Source: UBA1181 sp045226255
Lineage (GTDB): Bacteria; Bacteroidota; Bacteroidia; Bacteroidales; Paludibacteraceae
Direction of reading: 5' to 3'
DNA length: 64,000 nt
Assembly: GCA_045226255.1 (NCBI GenBank)
Contig: JBGVCG010000011.1
Coordinates: 12,278 to 76,277, forward strand
Shown: positions 1 to 7,895 of the stretch, piece by piece
Numbering within the stretch: position 1 is the first letter of the stretch
How the letters are laid out: the number at the start of each line of letters is the position of its first letter
Program-made: the position numbers and the translations under genes
The notes under the pieces: model-generated
Seen by the model: only the letters and a program-made list of their open reading frames with translations
Database searches by the model: none
Told to the model about the DNA's origin: nothing

Positions 1-189
1 TTCATCAGCGTGGATGAGGAAGGTACCGAAGCCGCAGCTGTCACCTCCATCGTGGGAGATTTTGGCGGAGCTGTCATACAGCAGCGCTTTACGATGACAT
101 GCGACCACCCGTTCGCCTTCGCCATCCGCGAGAACAGAACGGGGCTGATCCTCTTCATGGGGGAATATGACTACGCACCGGAAAATTAA
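1..189 (+). CDS. Serpin, C-terminal fragment (5' end outside window)
   Basis: The first 63 codons are open from base 1 to a TAA at 187-189. They encode the last part of a serpin: the hinge EEGTEAAAVTS, a variable reactive-centre loop (SIVGDFGGAVIQQRFTMTC), then the conserved strand with DHPFAFAIRENRTGLILFMGEY and the C-terminus. It matches the C-termini of the four complete serpins that follow, so it is the first visible member of the same tandem family. The alanine-rich P12-P10 hinge is typical of inhibitory serpins. DHPF replaces the NRPF seen in the other copies. Only the 3' end is visible, so signal peptide and domain set are unknown. Confidence 0.9.
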   Translation, partial: FISVDEEGTEAAAVTSIVGDFGGAVIQQRFTMTCDHPFAFAIRENRTGLILFMGEYDYAPEN

Positions 190-250
190 GAATTTTGAAA
201 CGTCAGTTCGACGTAGTCAATTATGAAACGTTAGTTCGACGTAGTCAATT
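186..250 (+). repeat. Tandem 26-bp intergenic repeat, also present inverted at 33241-33277
   Basis: Two copies of a 26-bp unit lie head to tail at 197-222 and 225-250 with one mismatch. Each contains the short inverted repeat ACGTC-N5-GACGT. Bases 186-222 are exactly the reverse complement of 33241-33277 (37 of 37). The unit therefore occurs at least three times in the window, each time just after a stop codon. It may be a small repetitive palindromic element; its function is unknown. Confidence 0.8.
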
Positions 251-289
251 GGGGGATTTGCGTATCATGAAAAGATGCGCAGACTCCTA

Positions 290-336
290 GCCCTGAAAGG
301 GCGTAACACATATAGTCTGGGGCAACGCCCTAGGGA
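290..336. repeat. Small palindromic intergenic motifs
   Basis: The palindrome GCCCTGAAAGGGC lies at 290-302 and GGCAACGCCCTAGG at 321-334, inside a GGGG...CCCTAGGG context. Variants of the first recur near 2015-2030 (CCCTGAAAGGG). Variants of the second recur near 1883-1902 and, inverted, at 21621-21634 inside a terminator. These look like dispersed REP-like units. Confidence 0.55.
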
Positions 337-373
337 ATTATGAATTTTGAATTTAAAATTAAATATAGCTTTT

Positions 374-1795
374 ATGAAAAGAGGGACATTACTCATAGGA
401 TTTTCGGCGCTGGCGCTCAGCCTCGCCTCCTTCGCTGGCACACCGGACAACATGCTGATCTGGCTAAAAAACGGTGAGCAAAGGGCTTTCGACATCAACC
501 AAGTGGACAGCGTCACCTTCGGTGTGACCCAACAACAGGAATACCAGCCACTGACGGAGAACACCCTGCCTCCGACGTTCGCCGCACCTAATCCGCTCAA
601 ACTGTCGGAACAGGAACTGGCATACGTGAAGAGCACCAACGAGTTCGGGAAAAAGTGCTACAATATTTTACGAAACACCAAAGACGCCGGTGGGGAACCT
701 ATGGCTTTGCACTTCTTCTCTCCGATCAGCCTCAACATCGCCTTGGGATTCTGCGCCAACGGAGCTACCAATGTTGGTATAAAAGAGATCACCGACGCAT
801 TAGGCTTCCATTCGGAGAACGCCTTGGAAGATATGAACGACTTCTTCCAAAAGATATATCTCTCCCTCAACTCCGAAGTCGATAGCGTGACGGTCCGTAC
901 CGCCAATGCTCTTTGGCTCAACGAACGTAGCACAGCTAACATGGATTTTGTGGAAACCGCAAGAGAAAAATACTATGCGACCGTTAGAAACCTCAACTTC
1001 GTAGGGGATCCTCTGGGCTCAAAGGACACGATAGACCATTGGGCGGCGCTCATGACCAACGATTGCATCAAAAACCTTGGCATAAATCTAGATGAATACA
1101 CTCGGCTTGTCATCAATAACGCCTGCTATTTCAAGGGAGACTGGGTGACGAAATTCACCCCCCTCGCAAGAATGGAATTCCACGGAGTGAAGGGCGATTC
1201 GGACTCCACAGATTTCATGGCAATTGAACAAGAATCATTGGAATACTCGGAGAATGACTATTACCAGGCGATTAAGCTGGATTACGGAACGGAGGCGAAC
1301 AAACCATCTTCGTCGGGATGGTCTCAACCAAGCGCCTCGAACCCAAGCGCCTATAGCATGGTCGTCGTATTACCGAAAAGCGGACATGACCTGGACGAAG
1401 TGCTCCCGACCCTTCAATGGGACTCCATCCCCTTCCAATACATGAAGGGTGACCTCTACATGCCTAAATTCAAAGCCAAGGGTGGTTATCCGCTGAAACC
1501 TGTTCTAAAGGAACTGAACATCGAGGACATGTTCAAAACTGGCCATTATCCGAACGTCGTATTGGAAAAAAATGTACATATTGATCAAGTTCAGCAGGAT
1601 TACTTCATCAACGTGGATGAGGAAGGTACTGAAGCCGCAGCCGTAACCTCCATCGTGGGAGCCGGTGGAGCAGTGATGACATCGTTCTTCATGAACTGCA
1701 ACCGCCCGTTCGCTTTCGCCATCCGCGAAAACACCACGGGTCTTCTGCTCTTCATGGGTGAATATAATGCTGTACCAAAAAGCGGAGAGAATTAA
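374..1795 (+). CDS. Secreted serpin 1 (serine or cysteine protease inhibitor)
   Basis: The product of 473 residues is a serpin, a suicide inhibitor that traps a target protease by inserting its cleaved loop into a beta sheet. The start at 374 (MKRGTLLIG) gives a clean signal peptide ending SLASFAG; the in-frame ATG at 347 would put ten residues in front of it. A leader of about 35 residues follows (MLIWLKNGEQ...VDSVTFG), a segment common on exported Bacteroidales proteins. The serpin fold runs from about residue 85 to the end: FFSPISLNIALGFCANGA, LVINNACYFKGDW, hinge EEGTEAAAVTS, then NCNRPFAFAIRENTTGLLLFMGEY. The loop is glycine-rich (IVGAGGAVMTSFF), which suggests small residues near P1. 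It is part of a five-gene tandem array. Target proteases cannot be read from the sequence. Confidence 0.93.
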   Translation: MKRGTLLIGFSALALSLASFAGTPDNMLIWLKNGEQRAFDINQVDSVTFGVTQQQEYQPLTENTLPPTFAAPNPLKLSEQELAYVKSTNEFGKKCYNILRNTKDAGGEPMALHFFSPISLNIALGFCANGATNVGIKEITDALGFHSENALEDMNDFFQKIYLSLNSEVDSVTVRTANALWLNERSTANMDFVETAREKYYATVRNLNFVGDPLGSKDTIDHWAALMTNDCIKNLGINLDEYTRLVINNACYFKGDWVTKFTPLARMEFHGVKGDSDSTDFMAIEQESLEYSENDYYQAIKLDYGTEANKPSSSGWSQPSASNPSAYSMVVVLPKSGHDLDEVLPTLQWDSIPFQYMKGDLYMPKFKAKGGYPLKPVLKELNIEDMFKTGHYPNVVLEKNVHIDQVQQDYFINVDEEGTEAAAVTSIVGAGGAVMTSFFMNCNRPFAFAIRENTTGLLLFMGEYNAVPKSGEN

Positions 1796-2115
1796 GAATT
1801 AAGAGTTAAGAGTTGATGGGGGGATGCGCATCGCTACACGATGCACACAACCGACGGCCTGCAAGGCCAAACCTTTATATAGCCCAGGGCAACACCCTGG
1901 GGGAAATAATGGGAAACGCATATCTTTACACGATGCGCACAACCTAAGCCCCATAGGGGCGACTAATTACAGGCAGGGGTGTTAACCCCTGTTTATTGAA
2001 TGAACGAACAGTGGGAACCCTGAAAGGGTGACACCTAGATAATTAATAATTAAGAGTTAAGAGTTAAGAATTAAGAGTTAAGAAACAAGTGGTATAATTA
2101 TTTAAAATAAAGCCT
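1796..2115. repeat. 320-bp spacer built from short repeats; no gene seen
   Basis: No coding sequence is seen. It holds A/T-rich AATTAAGAGTT-type runs at both ends (about 1792-1815 and 2041-2092). It also holds two diverged copies of a unit containing CACGATGC(G)CACAACC (about 1825-1851 and 1917-1943) and the palindrome CCCAGGGCAACACCCTGGG (about 1884-1902). At 1948-1992 is a composite with GCCCCATAGGGGC and CAGGGGTGTTAACCCCTG; this composite recurs inverted at 27603-27648 and 30760-30805. No clear promoter for serpin 2 was seen. Confidence 0.7.
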
Positions 2116-3561
2116 ATGAAAAAAAGAACTTTACTATTAGGGTTCGCGGCATTGACATTCAGTGCCGCCACATTCGCTGGCACACCAAACAACATGCAGA
2201 TTTGGTTGAAGAACGGCGAGCAAAAAGCGTTCGACATCAATGAAGTGGATAGCGTCACCTTCGGCACATACGAAATCCATGAATTCACCCAGCTGAACGA
2301 GAACTTCATGCCACCGAAATTCGCCCAGCCTAACCCGCTTGTGGTGAATGAGCAGGAGCAGGCGTTCATCAGGGCAAATAATGAGTTTGCCCAAAAGTGT
2401 TACCAGATAATCAGGAAGCTTCCTAAAAACCAAATGAAAGAAGAGGAACCTCAACCGAGACCTGTCCATTTCTTCTCGCCGGTCAGCCTCAACTTCGCTT
2501 TAGGCTTCTGCGCTAACGGTGCCACCGAGGAAGGTGCCAAGGAGATCACAGATGCGCTAGGCTTCCATACGGAGAATGCGTTAGAGGACATGAATAACTT
2601 TTACCAGAAGCTCTATTGCTCCCTCAATTCGAATGTTGACAGCGTGGACATCCACACCGCCAACGCATTATGGGCGGACAATAAGAACAATGTCCTCGAG
2701 GATTTCTTGGAGACTGCCAAGGAGAAGTATTATGCGACGGTCAGACACCTCAATTTCAGGGGGGATCCTGACGGCTCAAAAGACACCATCAACAAGTGGG
2801 CCGCCTTGATGACCAACGATTGCATCAAGAACATTAGCGTCGATATAGACACATGGACAAGACTTGTCCTTAACAACGCATGCTACTTCAATGCGAAATG
2901 GAAAATTCCATTCGAACCTTATAACAAGAGCATATTTTACGGATCAGTAGGAGATCCTGAGGCAACAGATTTCATGGAGATCGAAATGCAGAAGCTGAAA
3001 TGCGCAGAGACGGACAACTATGACGCCGTCAGTTTGGACTATTCAAGCGGAGAGGAGATAGAATGGGGCGATGAATCACCCACCGCATACAGCATGATTG
3101 TCGTACTGCCGAAGGAGGGCCATAGTCTTGACGAGCTATTGCCTACCTTCCAATGGGACTCCATCCCTTTCAAGTATAAAGCATGCAATATCTATATGCC
3201 GAAGATCAAGGTCAAGGGCGGATATAACCTGAATGACACCACCCCTGGACTGAACGTCATCAATTCAATGGGCATCGAAGACATATACAATAGTTTCCCT
3301 AATGCGATAGAGCTTTACCAAGGAGACAATCCTTATGCGGTCTCTAATGTGATCCAAGATTATTTCCTGAGGGTGGACGAGCTCGGAACGGAGGCTGCCG
3401 CCGTCACGACCGTTGAGGTCGAAGAAACCACAGGAATGCATGACCCAAATTTCTCTATGTTCTGCAACCGTCCGTTCGCATTCGTCATCCGTGAGAATGC
3501 CACGGGACTGATCCTCTTCATGGGAGAATATGACTTCGTGCCACAGGAGGAAGGGAATTAA
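2116..3561 (+). CDS. Secreted serpin 2
   Basis: This is a full serpin of 481 residues with the same plan as its neighbour. The signal peptide is MKKRTLLLGFAALTFSAATFAG, then the leader MQIWLKNGEQKAFDINEVDSVTFG, then the serpin domain from about residue 85. Recognisable blocks are FFSPVSLNFALGFCANGA, LVLNNACYFNAKWKIPF, SMIVVLPKEGHSLDELLP, hinge ELGTEAAAVTT and FCNRPFAFVIRENATGLILFMGEY. The loop between hinge and FCNRPF (TVEVEETTGMHDPNFSM) is acidic and unlike those of the other copies, so a different target protease is expected. It also has an insertion (GLNVINSMGIEDIYNSF) before strand 5A not seen at this length in serpin 1. Secretion to the periplasm or beyond is inferred from the signal peptide. 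Confidence 0.93.
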   Translation: MKKRTLLLGFAALTFSAATFAGTPNNMQIWLKNGEQKAFDINEVDSVTFGTYEIHEFTQLNENFMPPKFAQPNPLVVNEQEQAFIRANNEFAQKCYQIIRKLPKNQMKEEEPQPRPVHFFSPVSLNFALGFCANGATEEGAKEITDALGFHTENALEDMNNFYQKLYCSLNSNVDSVDIHTANALWADNKNNVLEDFLETAKEKYYATVRHLNFRGDPDGSKDTINKWAALMTNDCIKNISVDIDTWTRLVLNNACYFNAKWKIPFEPYNKSIFYGSVGDPEATDFMEIEMQKLKCAETDNYDAVSLDYSSGEEIEWGDESPTAYSMIVVLPKEGHSLDELLPTFQWDSIPFKYKACNIYMPKIKVKGGYNLNDTTPGLNVINSMGIEDIYNSFPNAIELYQGDNPYAVSNVIQDYFLRVDELGTEAAAVTTVEVEETTGMHDPNFSMFCNRPFAFVIRENATGLILFMGEYDFVPQEEGN

Positions 3562-3761
3562 TATCAGCGCAATATGGTCAATCAAAATTTTATCTTAAAA
3601 AGATTGGTCAATCGCTGAAAATTAAAAAGTTTTTCTTATCTTTATGACTTAGAACAATTTACGTCCATAAGGGACTAAACAGATAGGGGGATACCCCTGT
3701 CGACCAGACGATGAATGATTTTGGAACCCCGTAGGGATTTCATTGTATGATATTCTGTTAA

Positions 3762-3792
3762 GGAGGAGGCACGGGCACTCCGCACCTCCTCC
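3762..3792 (+). other. GC-rich hairpin in the serpin 2 - serpin 3 spacer
   Basis: GGAGGAGG (3762-3769) pairs with CCTCCTCC (3785-3792). A weak second stem and the run GACTTTTTTA follow, so this could be a terminator of serpin 2 or an mRNA-stabilising hairpin. The rest of the 3562-3841 spacer is AT-rich; TATCTTTA at about 3637 resembles a -7 element but lacks the final G. No gene is seen there. Confidence 0.45.
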
Positions 3793-3841
3793 TCGGCAAA
3801 TGTTTGCGAAGACTTTTTTATAAACTTAAAATTAGATGGAT

Positions 3842-5245
3842 ATGAAAAAAGGGTTATTAGTAGGGTTCGCGGCATTGACGTTCTGTGCCGCTTCATTCGC
3901 CGAGGCGCCAAACAGCATGCAGGTTTGGCTGAAGAACGGCGAGCAAAAAGTGTTCGAAATCAATGAAGTGGATAGTGTAACATTTGGAGAGAGTCCACAA
4001 TCAACGTATAAACCATTGAACGATTGGACGTTTCCACCAAAATATGCTGCCCCTAACCCGCTGGTGGTGAACGCCCAAGAGCAGGAGTATGTACAGGCGA
4101 CCAATGATTTCGCCATGAAATGTTATGCCAAGATCCGTAAGATGCCGATAGGATCTGGATCAGCAGATCCAAGACCTCTTCATTTCTTCTCGCCAATCAG
4201 TCTCAACATCGCCCTAGGCCTCTGCGCTAATGGCGCATCCACAGAAGGAGCTAAAGAAATCACCGATGCATTGGGCTTTCAGTCCTCAAACGCATTGAGT
4301 GATATGAACAACTTCTTCCAAAAGGTTTACAACTCCATCAATTCAAATGTAGATAGCGTGGATATTCATACGGCTAATGCATTATGGATCCAGGAGGGTG
4401 CCGCTGTCTATGATGAGTTCTTGACGCAGGCAAGGGAAAAATATTATGCAACGGTGAGACATCTGAATTTTGGCAGTAATCCACAAGGCGCATTGGATAC
4501 AATAAATTATTGGGCAGCCCTTATGACCAACGATCGTATAAAATCGCTCTCTATAGATGTTAATCCTAATACGCAACTCGTCCTCAACAACGCCTGCTAC
4601 TTCAAAGCGAAGTGGAAATTCCCTTTCGAAGGTCTCGGGGAAAATGTATTTTCGGGTGTACAAAATCAGTCCCAAAGAACTGAATTCATGGAGATTGAAA
4701 GTAAATACATGAAATGTGCTGAAACAAATGATTACCAAGCCGTTGTGTTGGACTATGCCAACGGAGACTTTGACATGAAAGATACGACCCAAACGTGGGC
4801 CTACAGCATGATCGTGATATTACCGAAAGAGGGTCGCACCCTTGATGAGGTGTTGCCGACGCTTCAACTGGACTCTATTCCATTCCAAAAACAAACTTGT
4901 AATGTGATAATGCCTAAGTTTGAAATGAGGGGTAATTATCAGTTAACTAATGTGTTGCCAGAATTGGAGATCAGTGATATCTTCACAAGATACCCTAATG
5001 CGATCATTGATCTAATGGAGTCATTATATGTGAGCCAAATCGCTCAGGATTATTTTGTTAAAGTGGATGAGGAAGGAACAGAAGCCGCTGTTGTTACCTC
5101 CGTTGTGGCAGATATCAAAATGATGATTCCTGAAGCTAAATTCAAAATGAACTGCAACCGTCCGTTCGCCTTCGTCATCCGTGAGAATACGACTGGCCTT
5201 CTGCTCTTTATGGGCGAGTATGACGATGTGCCAGGAGGCAACTAA
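3842..5245 (+). CDS. Secreted serpin 3
   Basis: The serpin has 467 residues from the ATG at 3842; an in-frame ATG two codons upstream (3836) is the alternative start. The signal peptide ends CAASFAEA, then MQVWLKNGEQKVFEINEVDSVTFG, then the serpin core with FFSPISLNIALGLCANGA, LVLNNACYFKAKWKFPF, SMIVILPKEGRTLDEVLP, hinge EEGTEAAVVTS and NCNRPFAFVIRENTTGLLLFMGEY. The reactive loop (VVADIKMMIPEAKFKM) holds lysine and methionine near the expected scissile bond. This would suit trypsin-, elastase- or chymotrypsin-like targets, but P1 cannot be fixed by eye. A strong terminator closes the gene, so this copy and serpin 4 are probably transcribed separately. Confidence 0.93.
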   Translation: MKKGLLVGFAALTFCAASFAEAPNSMQVWLKNGEQKVFEINEVDSVTFGESPQSTYKPLNDWTFPPKYAAPNPLVVNAQEQEYVQATNDFAMKCYAKIRKMPIGSGSADPRPLHFFSPISLNIALGLCANGASTEGAKEITDALGFQSSNALSDMNNFFQKVYNSINSNVDSVDIHTANALWIQEGAAVYDEFLTQAREKYYATVRHLNFGSNPQGALDTINYWAALMTNDRIKSLSIDVNPNTQLVLNNACYFKAKWKFPFEGLGENVFSGVQNQSQRTEFMEIESKYMKCAETNDYQAVVLDYANGDFDMKDTTQTWAYSMIVILPKEGRTLDEVLPTLQLDSIPFQKQTCNVIMPKFEMRGNYQLTNVLPELEISDIFTRYPNAIIDLMESLYVSQIAQDYFVKVDEEGTEAAVVTSVVADIKMMIPEAKFKMNCNRPFAFVIRENTTGLLLFMGEYDDVPGGN

Positions 5246-5270
5246 CTTGATCGAATAGTCAAATAATCAT

Positions 5271-5309
5271 TGGTGAGGGCAAAAATTGATTGTCCTCACC
5301 ATTTTTTTT
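5271..5309 (+). terminator. Rho-independent terminator after serpin 3
   Basis: An 11-bp stem (5271-5281 with 5291-5301, including one G-T pair) and a 9-base loop are followed by a run of eight T at 5302-5309. Confidence 0.85.
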
Positions 5310-5343
5310 ACTATCTTAGACATATGATTTTAAACATGGTAAC

Positions 5344-6684
5344 ATGAAAAACAGAGCTCCATTCTTAATTTTGGGCATGACATTGCTGACAGCAGGCTTG
5401 TTCGGCTGCCAAACTCCAAACCCTGGACAAAACGATGCGGCTGGTCGCGAAAAGGCTGACAGTAGCGTCACTGTGGGGGATTCAGACACCACCAGTAGCC
5501 AATTGAACGATTGGGTGTTGCCACCCGAATCCGACGAGCAGATTTCGCTTGAAGTGGCGGAAGAGGAGCAACCATTCGTGAAAAGCAATAACCAGTTCGC
5601 CATGAATTGCTATGCCCAATTACGAAAAATGGATTCGTCCGCCATCAAATTCTTTTCACCCATCAGCCTCAACATAGCGTTGGGTGTATGCGCCAACGGA
5701 GCCTCCGAAAAGGGAGCGAAGGAGATCACAGACGCCCTTGGATTCCAAGGAGAAAACGCACTGGAGGAGATGAACAACTTCTACCAGAAACTATACAGTT
5801 CCCTCAATTTAACGACCAATGACGCGGAGATCCACACCGCCAATGCACTATGGGTCAACCAAGGGACGCCGGTTCGCAACAACTTCATAAAAGCCGCGAA
5901 GGAGAAGTATTACGCAACCGTCAGACACCTCGATTTCAAGAATAATCCGGGCACCGCAGCGGCAACCATCAACAATTGGGCGGCACTTGCGACCAAAGAC
6001 CGTATCAAATCATTAAGTGTGGACATCACAGACTCCACACGGCTGTTGATTAACAACGCCTGCTATTTCGGGGCGAAATGGAAATGTAAATTTAAGTTGA
6101 TGCCTAAGAAACGTAAATTCTATGGAACGCAAGGGAAAACAGAACTGACGACGTTCATGGATATCGACTACTTCCGTGACGACAGCCAATTGGCTTGTGC
6201 GGAGACCCGCAACTACCAAGCCGTCAAATTGTACTACAACGATGATTATTACATGATTGTCGTCTTGCCGAAAAAGGGGTACACGCTCGACAACGTGCTG
6301 CCATCCATCCAATGGAACACCATCCCATTCAAAACCATGAATTGCGAATTGTTCATGCCTAAATTCGAGAGCAGAGGTTTTTACACATTCGAACACATCC
6401 TGAAGGCGTTGAACATCAATGACATATTTTCCAGCTATCCTGCGGTTCTTAATCCAAAGGAGGACGTAAAGGTCGAGCAAGTCCGCCAAGACTTCTTCCT
6501 GTCCGTAAGTGAAGAGGGTACCAAAGCGGCCGCAGTCACTTCCCTTTCATATGCAGTATGTGAATTTGAGGATGAGCCAGACCCGGTATTTCACATGGAC
6601 TGCAACCGTCCATTCGCCTTCGCCATCTGTGAGAACAACACGGGATTGATCCTCTTCATGGGCGAATATGACAGAGTACCGTGA
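5344..6684 (+). CDS. Serpin 4, predicted lipoprotein
   Basis: The 446-residue serpin differs from its tandem neighbours in its export signal: MKNRAPFLILGMTLLTAGLFGC is a lipoprotein signal with lipobox LFGC. The protein should therefore be membrane-anchored rather than free. The WLKNGEQ/VDSVTFG leader is missing and replaced by a short Asp/Ser/Thr-rich spacer. The serpin blocks are present (FFSPISLNIALGVCANGA, LLINNACYFGAKWKCKF, NCELFMPKFESRG, DCNRPFAFAICENNTGLILFMGEY). The hinge is EEGTKAAAVTS, with Lys in place of the usual P13 Glu. The loop (LSYAVCEFEDEPDPVFHM) is long and acidic and contains a cysteine. No terminator is obvious after it; the histidine promoter follows about 170 bp downstream. 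Confidence 0.92.
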   Translation: MKNRAPFLILGMTLLTAGLFGCQTPNPGQNDAAGREKADSSVTVGDSDTTSSQLNDWVLPPESDEQISLEVAEEEQPFVKSNNQFAMNCYAQLRKMDSSAIKFFSPISLNIALGVCANGASEKGAKEITDALGFQGENALEEMNNFYQKLYSSLNLTTNDAEIHTANALWVNQGTPVRNNFIKAAKEKYYATVRHLDFKNNPGTAAATINNWAALATKDRIKSLSVDITDSTRLLINNACYFGAKWKCKFKLMPKKRKFYGTQGKTELTTFMDIDYFRDDSQLACAETRNYQAVKLYYNDDYYMIVVLPKKGYTLDNVLPSIQWNTIPFKTMNCELFMPKFESRGFYTFEHILKALNINDIFSSYPAVLNPKEDVKVEQVRQDFFLSVSEEGTKAAAVTSLSYAVCEFEDEPDPVFHMDCNRPFAFAICENNTGLILFMGEYDRVP

Positions 6685-6854
6685 GAGTTAAGAGTTAAGA
6701 ATATCCACGAACGCCACGAATTGTAAATTGTAAATCGTCAAATAGTAAATTTCATATATTCCTCAGACCCATTCAGAAACATGTAATCCTAAAAGGAAAA
6801 CAACCTAAAAGAAAAATATTTACAGGATATACAAGTTAATTGGAAAAAAAGACA

Positions 6855-6862
6855 TACCTTTG
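6855..6862 (+). promoter_or_regulatory. Probable -7 element of the his operon
   Basis: TACCTTTG fits the Bacteroidota -7 consensus TAnnTTTG and lies 22 bp before the leader-peptide ATG. No good TTTG was found 19-21 bp upstream; a TTG at 6840-6842 is too close. Confidence 0.55.
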
Positions 6863-6883
6863 CACCGTAAAATAATTGAGGAT

Positions 6884-6931
6884 ATGTTTAATACAAAGTA
6901 CCATCACAACCACCATCATTATCAGCGATAA
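6884..6931 (+). CDS. hisL: His operon leader peptide
   Basis: A 15-codon ORF encodes MFNTKYHHNHHHYQR and ends in TAA. Five of its residues are histidine, with His codons at 6902-6907 and 6911-6919. It sits directly before an attenuator and hisG. The composition and position are those of a histidine leader peptide: ribosome stalling on His codons during starvation would free the downstream antiterminator. The protein itself has no expected function. A GAGGA stretch lies 5-9 bases before the ATG. Confidence 0.88.
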   Translation: MFNTKYHHNHHHYQR

Positions 6932-6998
6932 ATTCGGTGAGCGGTTGTGTGTGCGATATAATGAGGCTTGCCGAGGTTCGGTAAGCCTTTTGTTTTTT
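6905..6998 (+). promoter_or_regulatory. His attenuator: pause helix, antiterminator and terminator
   Basis: Three alternative helices can be drawn. CACAACC within the His codons (6905-6911) pairs with GGTTGTG (6943-6949). CGGTGAGC (6935-6942) pairs with GCTTGCCG (6966-6973, two wobble pairs) as an antiterminator. The terminator is an 11-bp stem, 6964-6974 with 6978-6988, followed by a T-rich run to 6998. The antiterminator and terminator use the same bases, as expected for transcription attenuation controlled by translation of the leader peptide. Confidence 0.82.
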
Positions 6999-7030
6999 CA
7001 GGAAATAATAACAAAACAATAATATTCAAT

Positions 7031-7882
7031 ATGCTAAGAATTGCAGTACAGGCCAAGGGCCGTTTGTTTGAAGAGACGATGACCATGTTGTCGGAATCCA
7101 GCATCAAGATTAGTTCGGGCAAGAGAACCCTATTGGTTCCAGCCTCCAATTTCCCAGTCGAAATCCTCTACTTGCGTGACGATGATATTCCGCAGGCGGT
7201 GGCGAGCGGTATCGCCGACGTAGGTATCGTGGGAGAGAACGAATACGTGGAGCGTCATGAGAAGGCCGATCTGATCAAACGCCTCGACTTCAGCAAGTGC
7301 CGCCTCTCCTTGGCAATTCCTAAGGCCGTGGATTATCAGGGGTTGGAATGGTTCAACGGAAAGAAGATCGCCACCTCATACCCTTACATCCTGCAACAGT
7401 TCCTGGACAAGAACGGACTGAAGGCGGAGATCCACGTCATCACGGGTTCGGTGGAGATCGCCCCTGGCATCGGATTGGCGGACTGCATCTTCGACATCGT
7501 CAGCTCCGGTAGCACCCTCGTCAGCAACAACCTGAAGGAGGTGGAGGTAGTCCTGAACTCCGAGGCCATCCTCATCGGCAACCCTCAATTGAGCGGCGAG
7601 AAGAAGCAGATCCTCGACGAGCTCCTGTTCCGCTTCGACTCCTACAAGAACGCTGAGGGCAAGAAGTACATCATCCTCAACATCCCGAACGATAAGATCA
7701 AGCAAGTGTGCGAAATCCTCCCGGGCATGAAGGCGCCAACCGTCACTCCATTGGTGAAGGAGGGCTGGTCTTCGCTCCACTCCGTCATCTCGGAGAAAAC
7801 CTTCTGGGACATCATCAGCCAGCTGAAGGCGTTGGGTGCGGAGGGTATCTTGGTGGTTCCTATCGAGAAAATGATCCTTTAA
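7031..7882 (+). CDS. hisG: ATP phosphoribosyltransferase, long form (HisG)
   Basis: HisG joins ATP and PRPP, the first and feedback-controlled step of histidine synthesis. The ATG at 7031 (MLRIAVQAKGRLFEE) gives 283 residues, the size of the long form that carries its own regulatory domain and needs no HisZ. The catalytic part holds the SYPYILQQF region and the PRPP-binding stretch around GLADCIFDIVSSGSTLVSNN. The last 75 or so residues are the ACT-like C-terminal domain that binds histidine (PGMKAPTVTPL...LVVPIEKMIL). It lies after the leader peptide and attenuator and 13 bp before hisD. Codons further upstream in this frame lie inside the attenuator and are rejected as starts. Confidence 0.96.
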   Translation: MLRIAVQAKGRLFEETMTMLSESSIKISSGKRTLLVPASNFPVEILYLRDDDIPQAVASGIADVGIVGENEYVERHEKADLIKRLDFSKCRLSLAIPKAVDYQGLEWFNGKKIATSYPYILQQFLDKNGLKAEIHVITGSVEIAPGIGLADCIFDIVSSGSTLVSNNLKEVEVVLNSEAILIGNPQLSGEKKQILDELLFRFDSYKNAEGKKYIILNIPNDKIKQVCEILPGMKAPTVTPLVKEGWSSLHSVISEKTFWDIISQLKALGAEGILVVPIEKMIL

Positions 7883-7895
7883 TTCCGCAATCGTC

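Noticed and set aside
6968..7030. Upstream start for hisG (TTG at 6968, giving 304 residues)
   Set aside because: It lies within the attenuator stem; the ATG at 7031 gives the normal HisG N-terminus.
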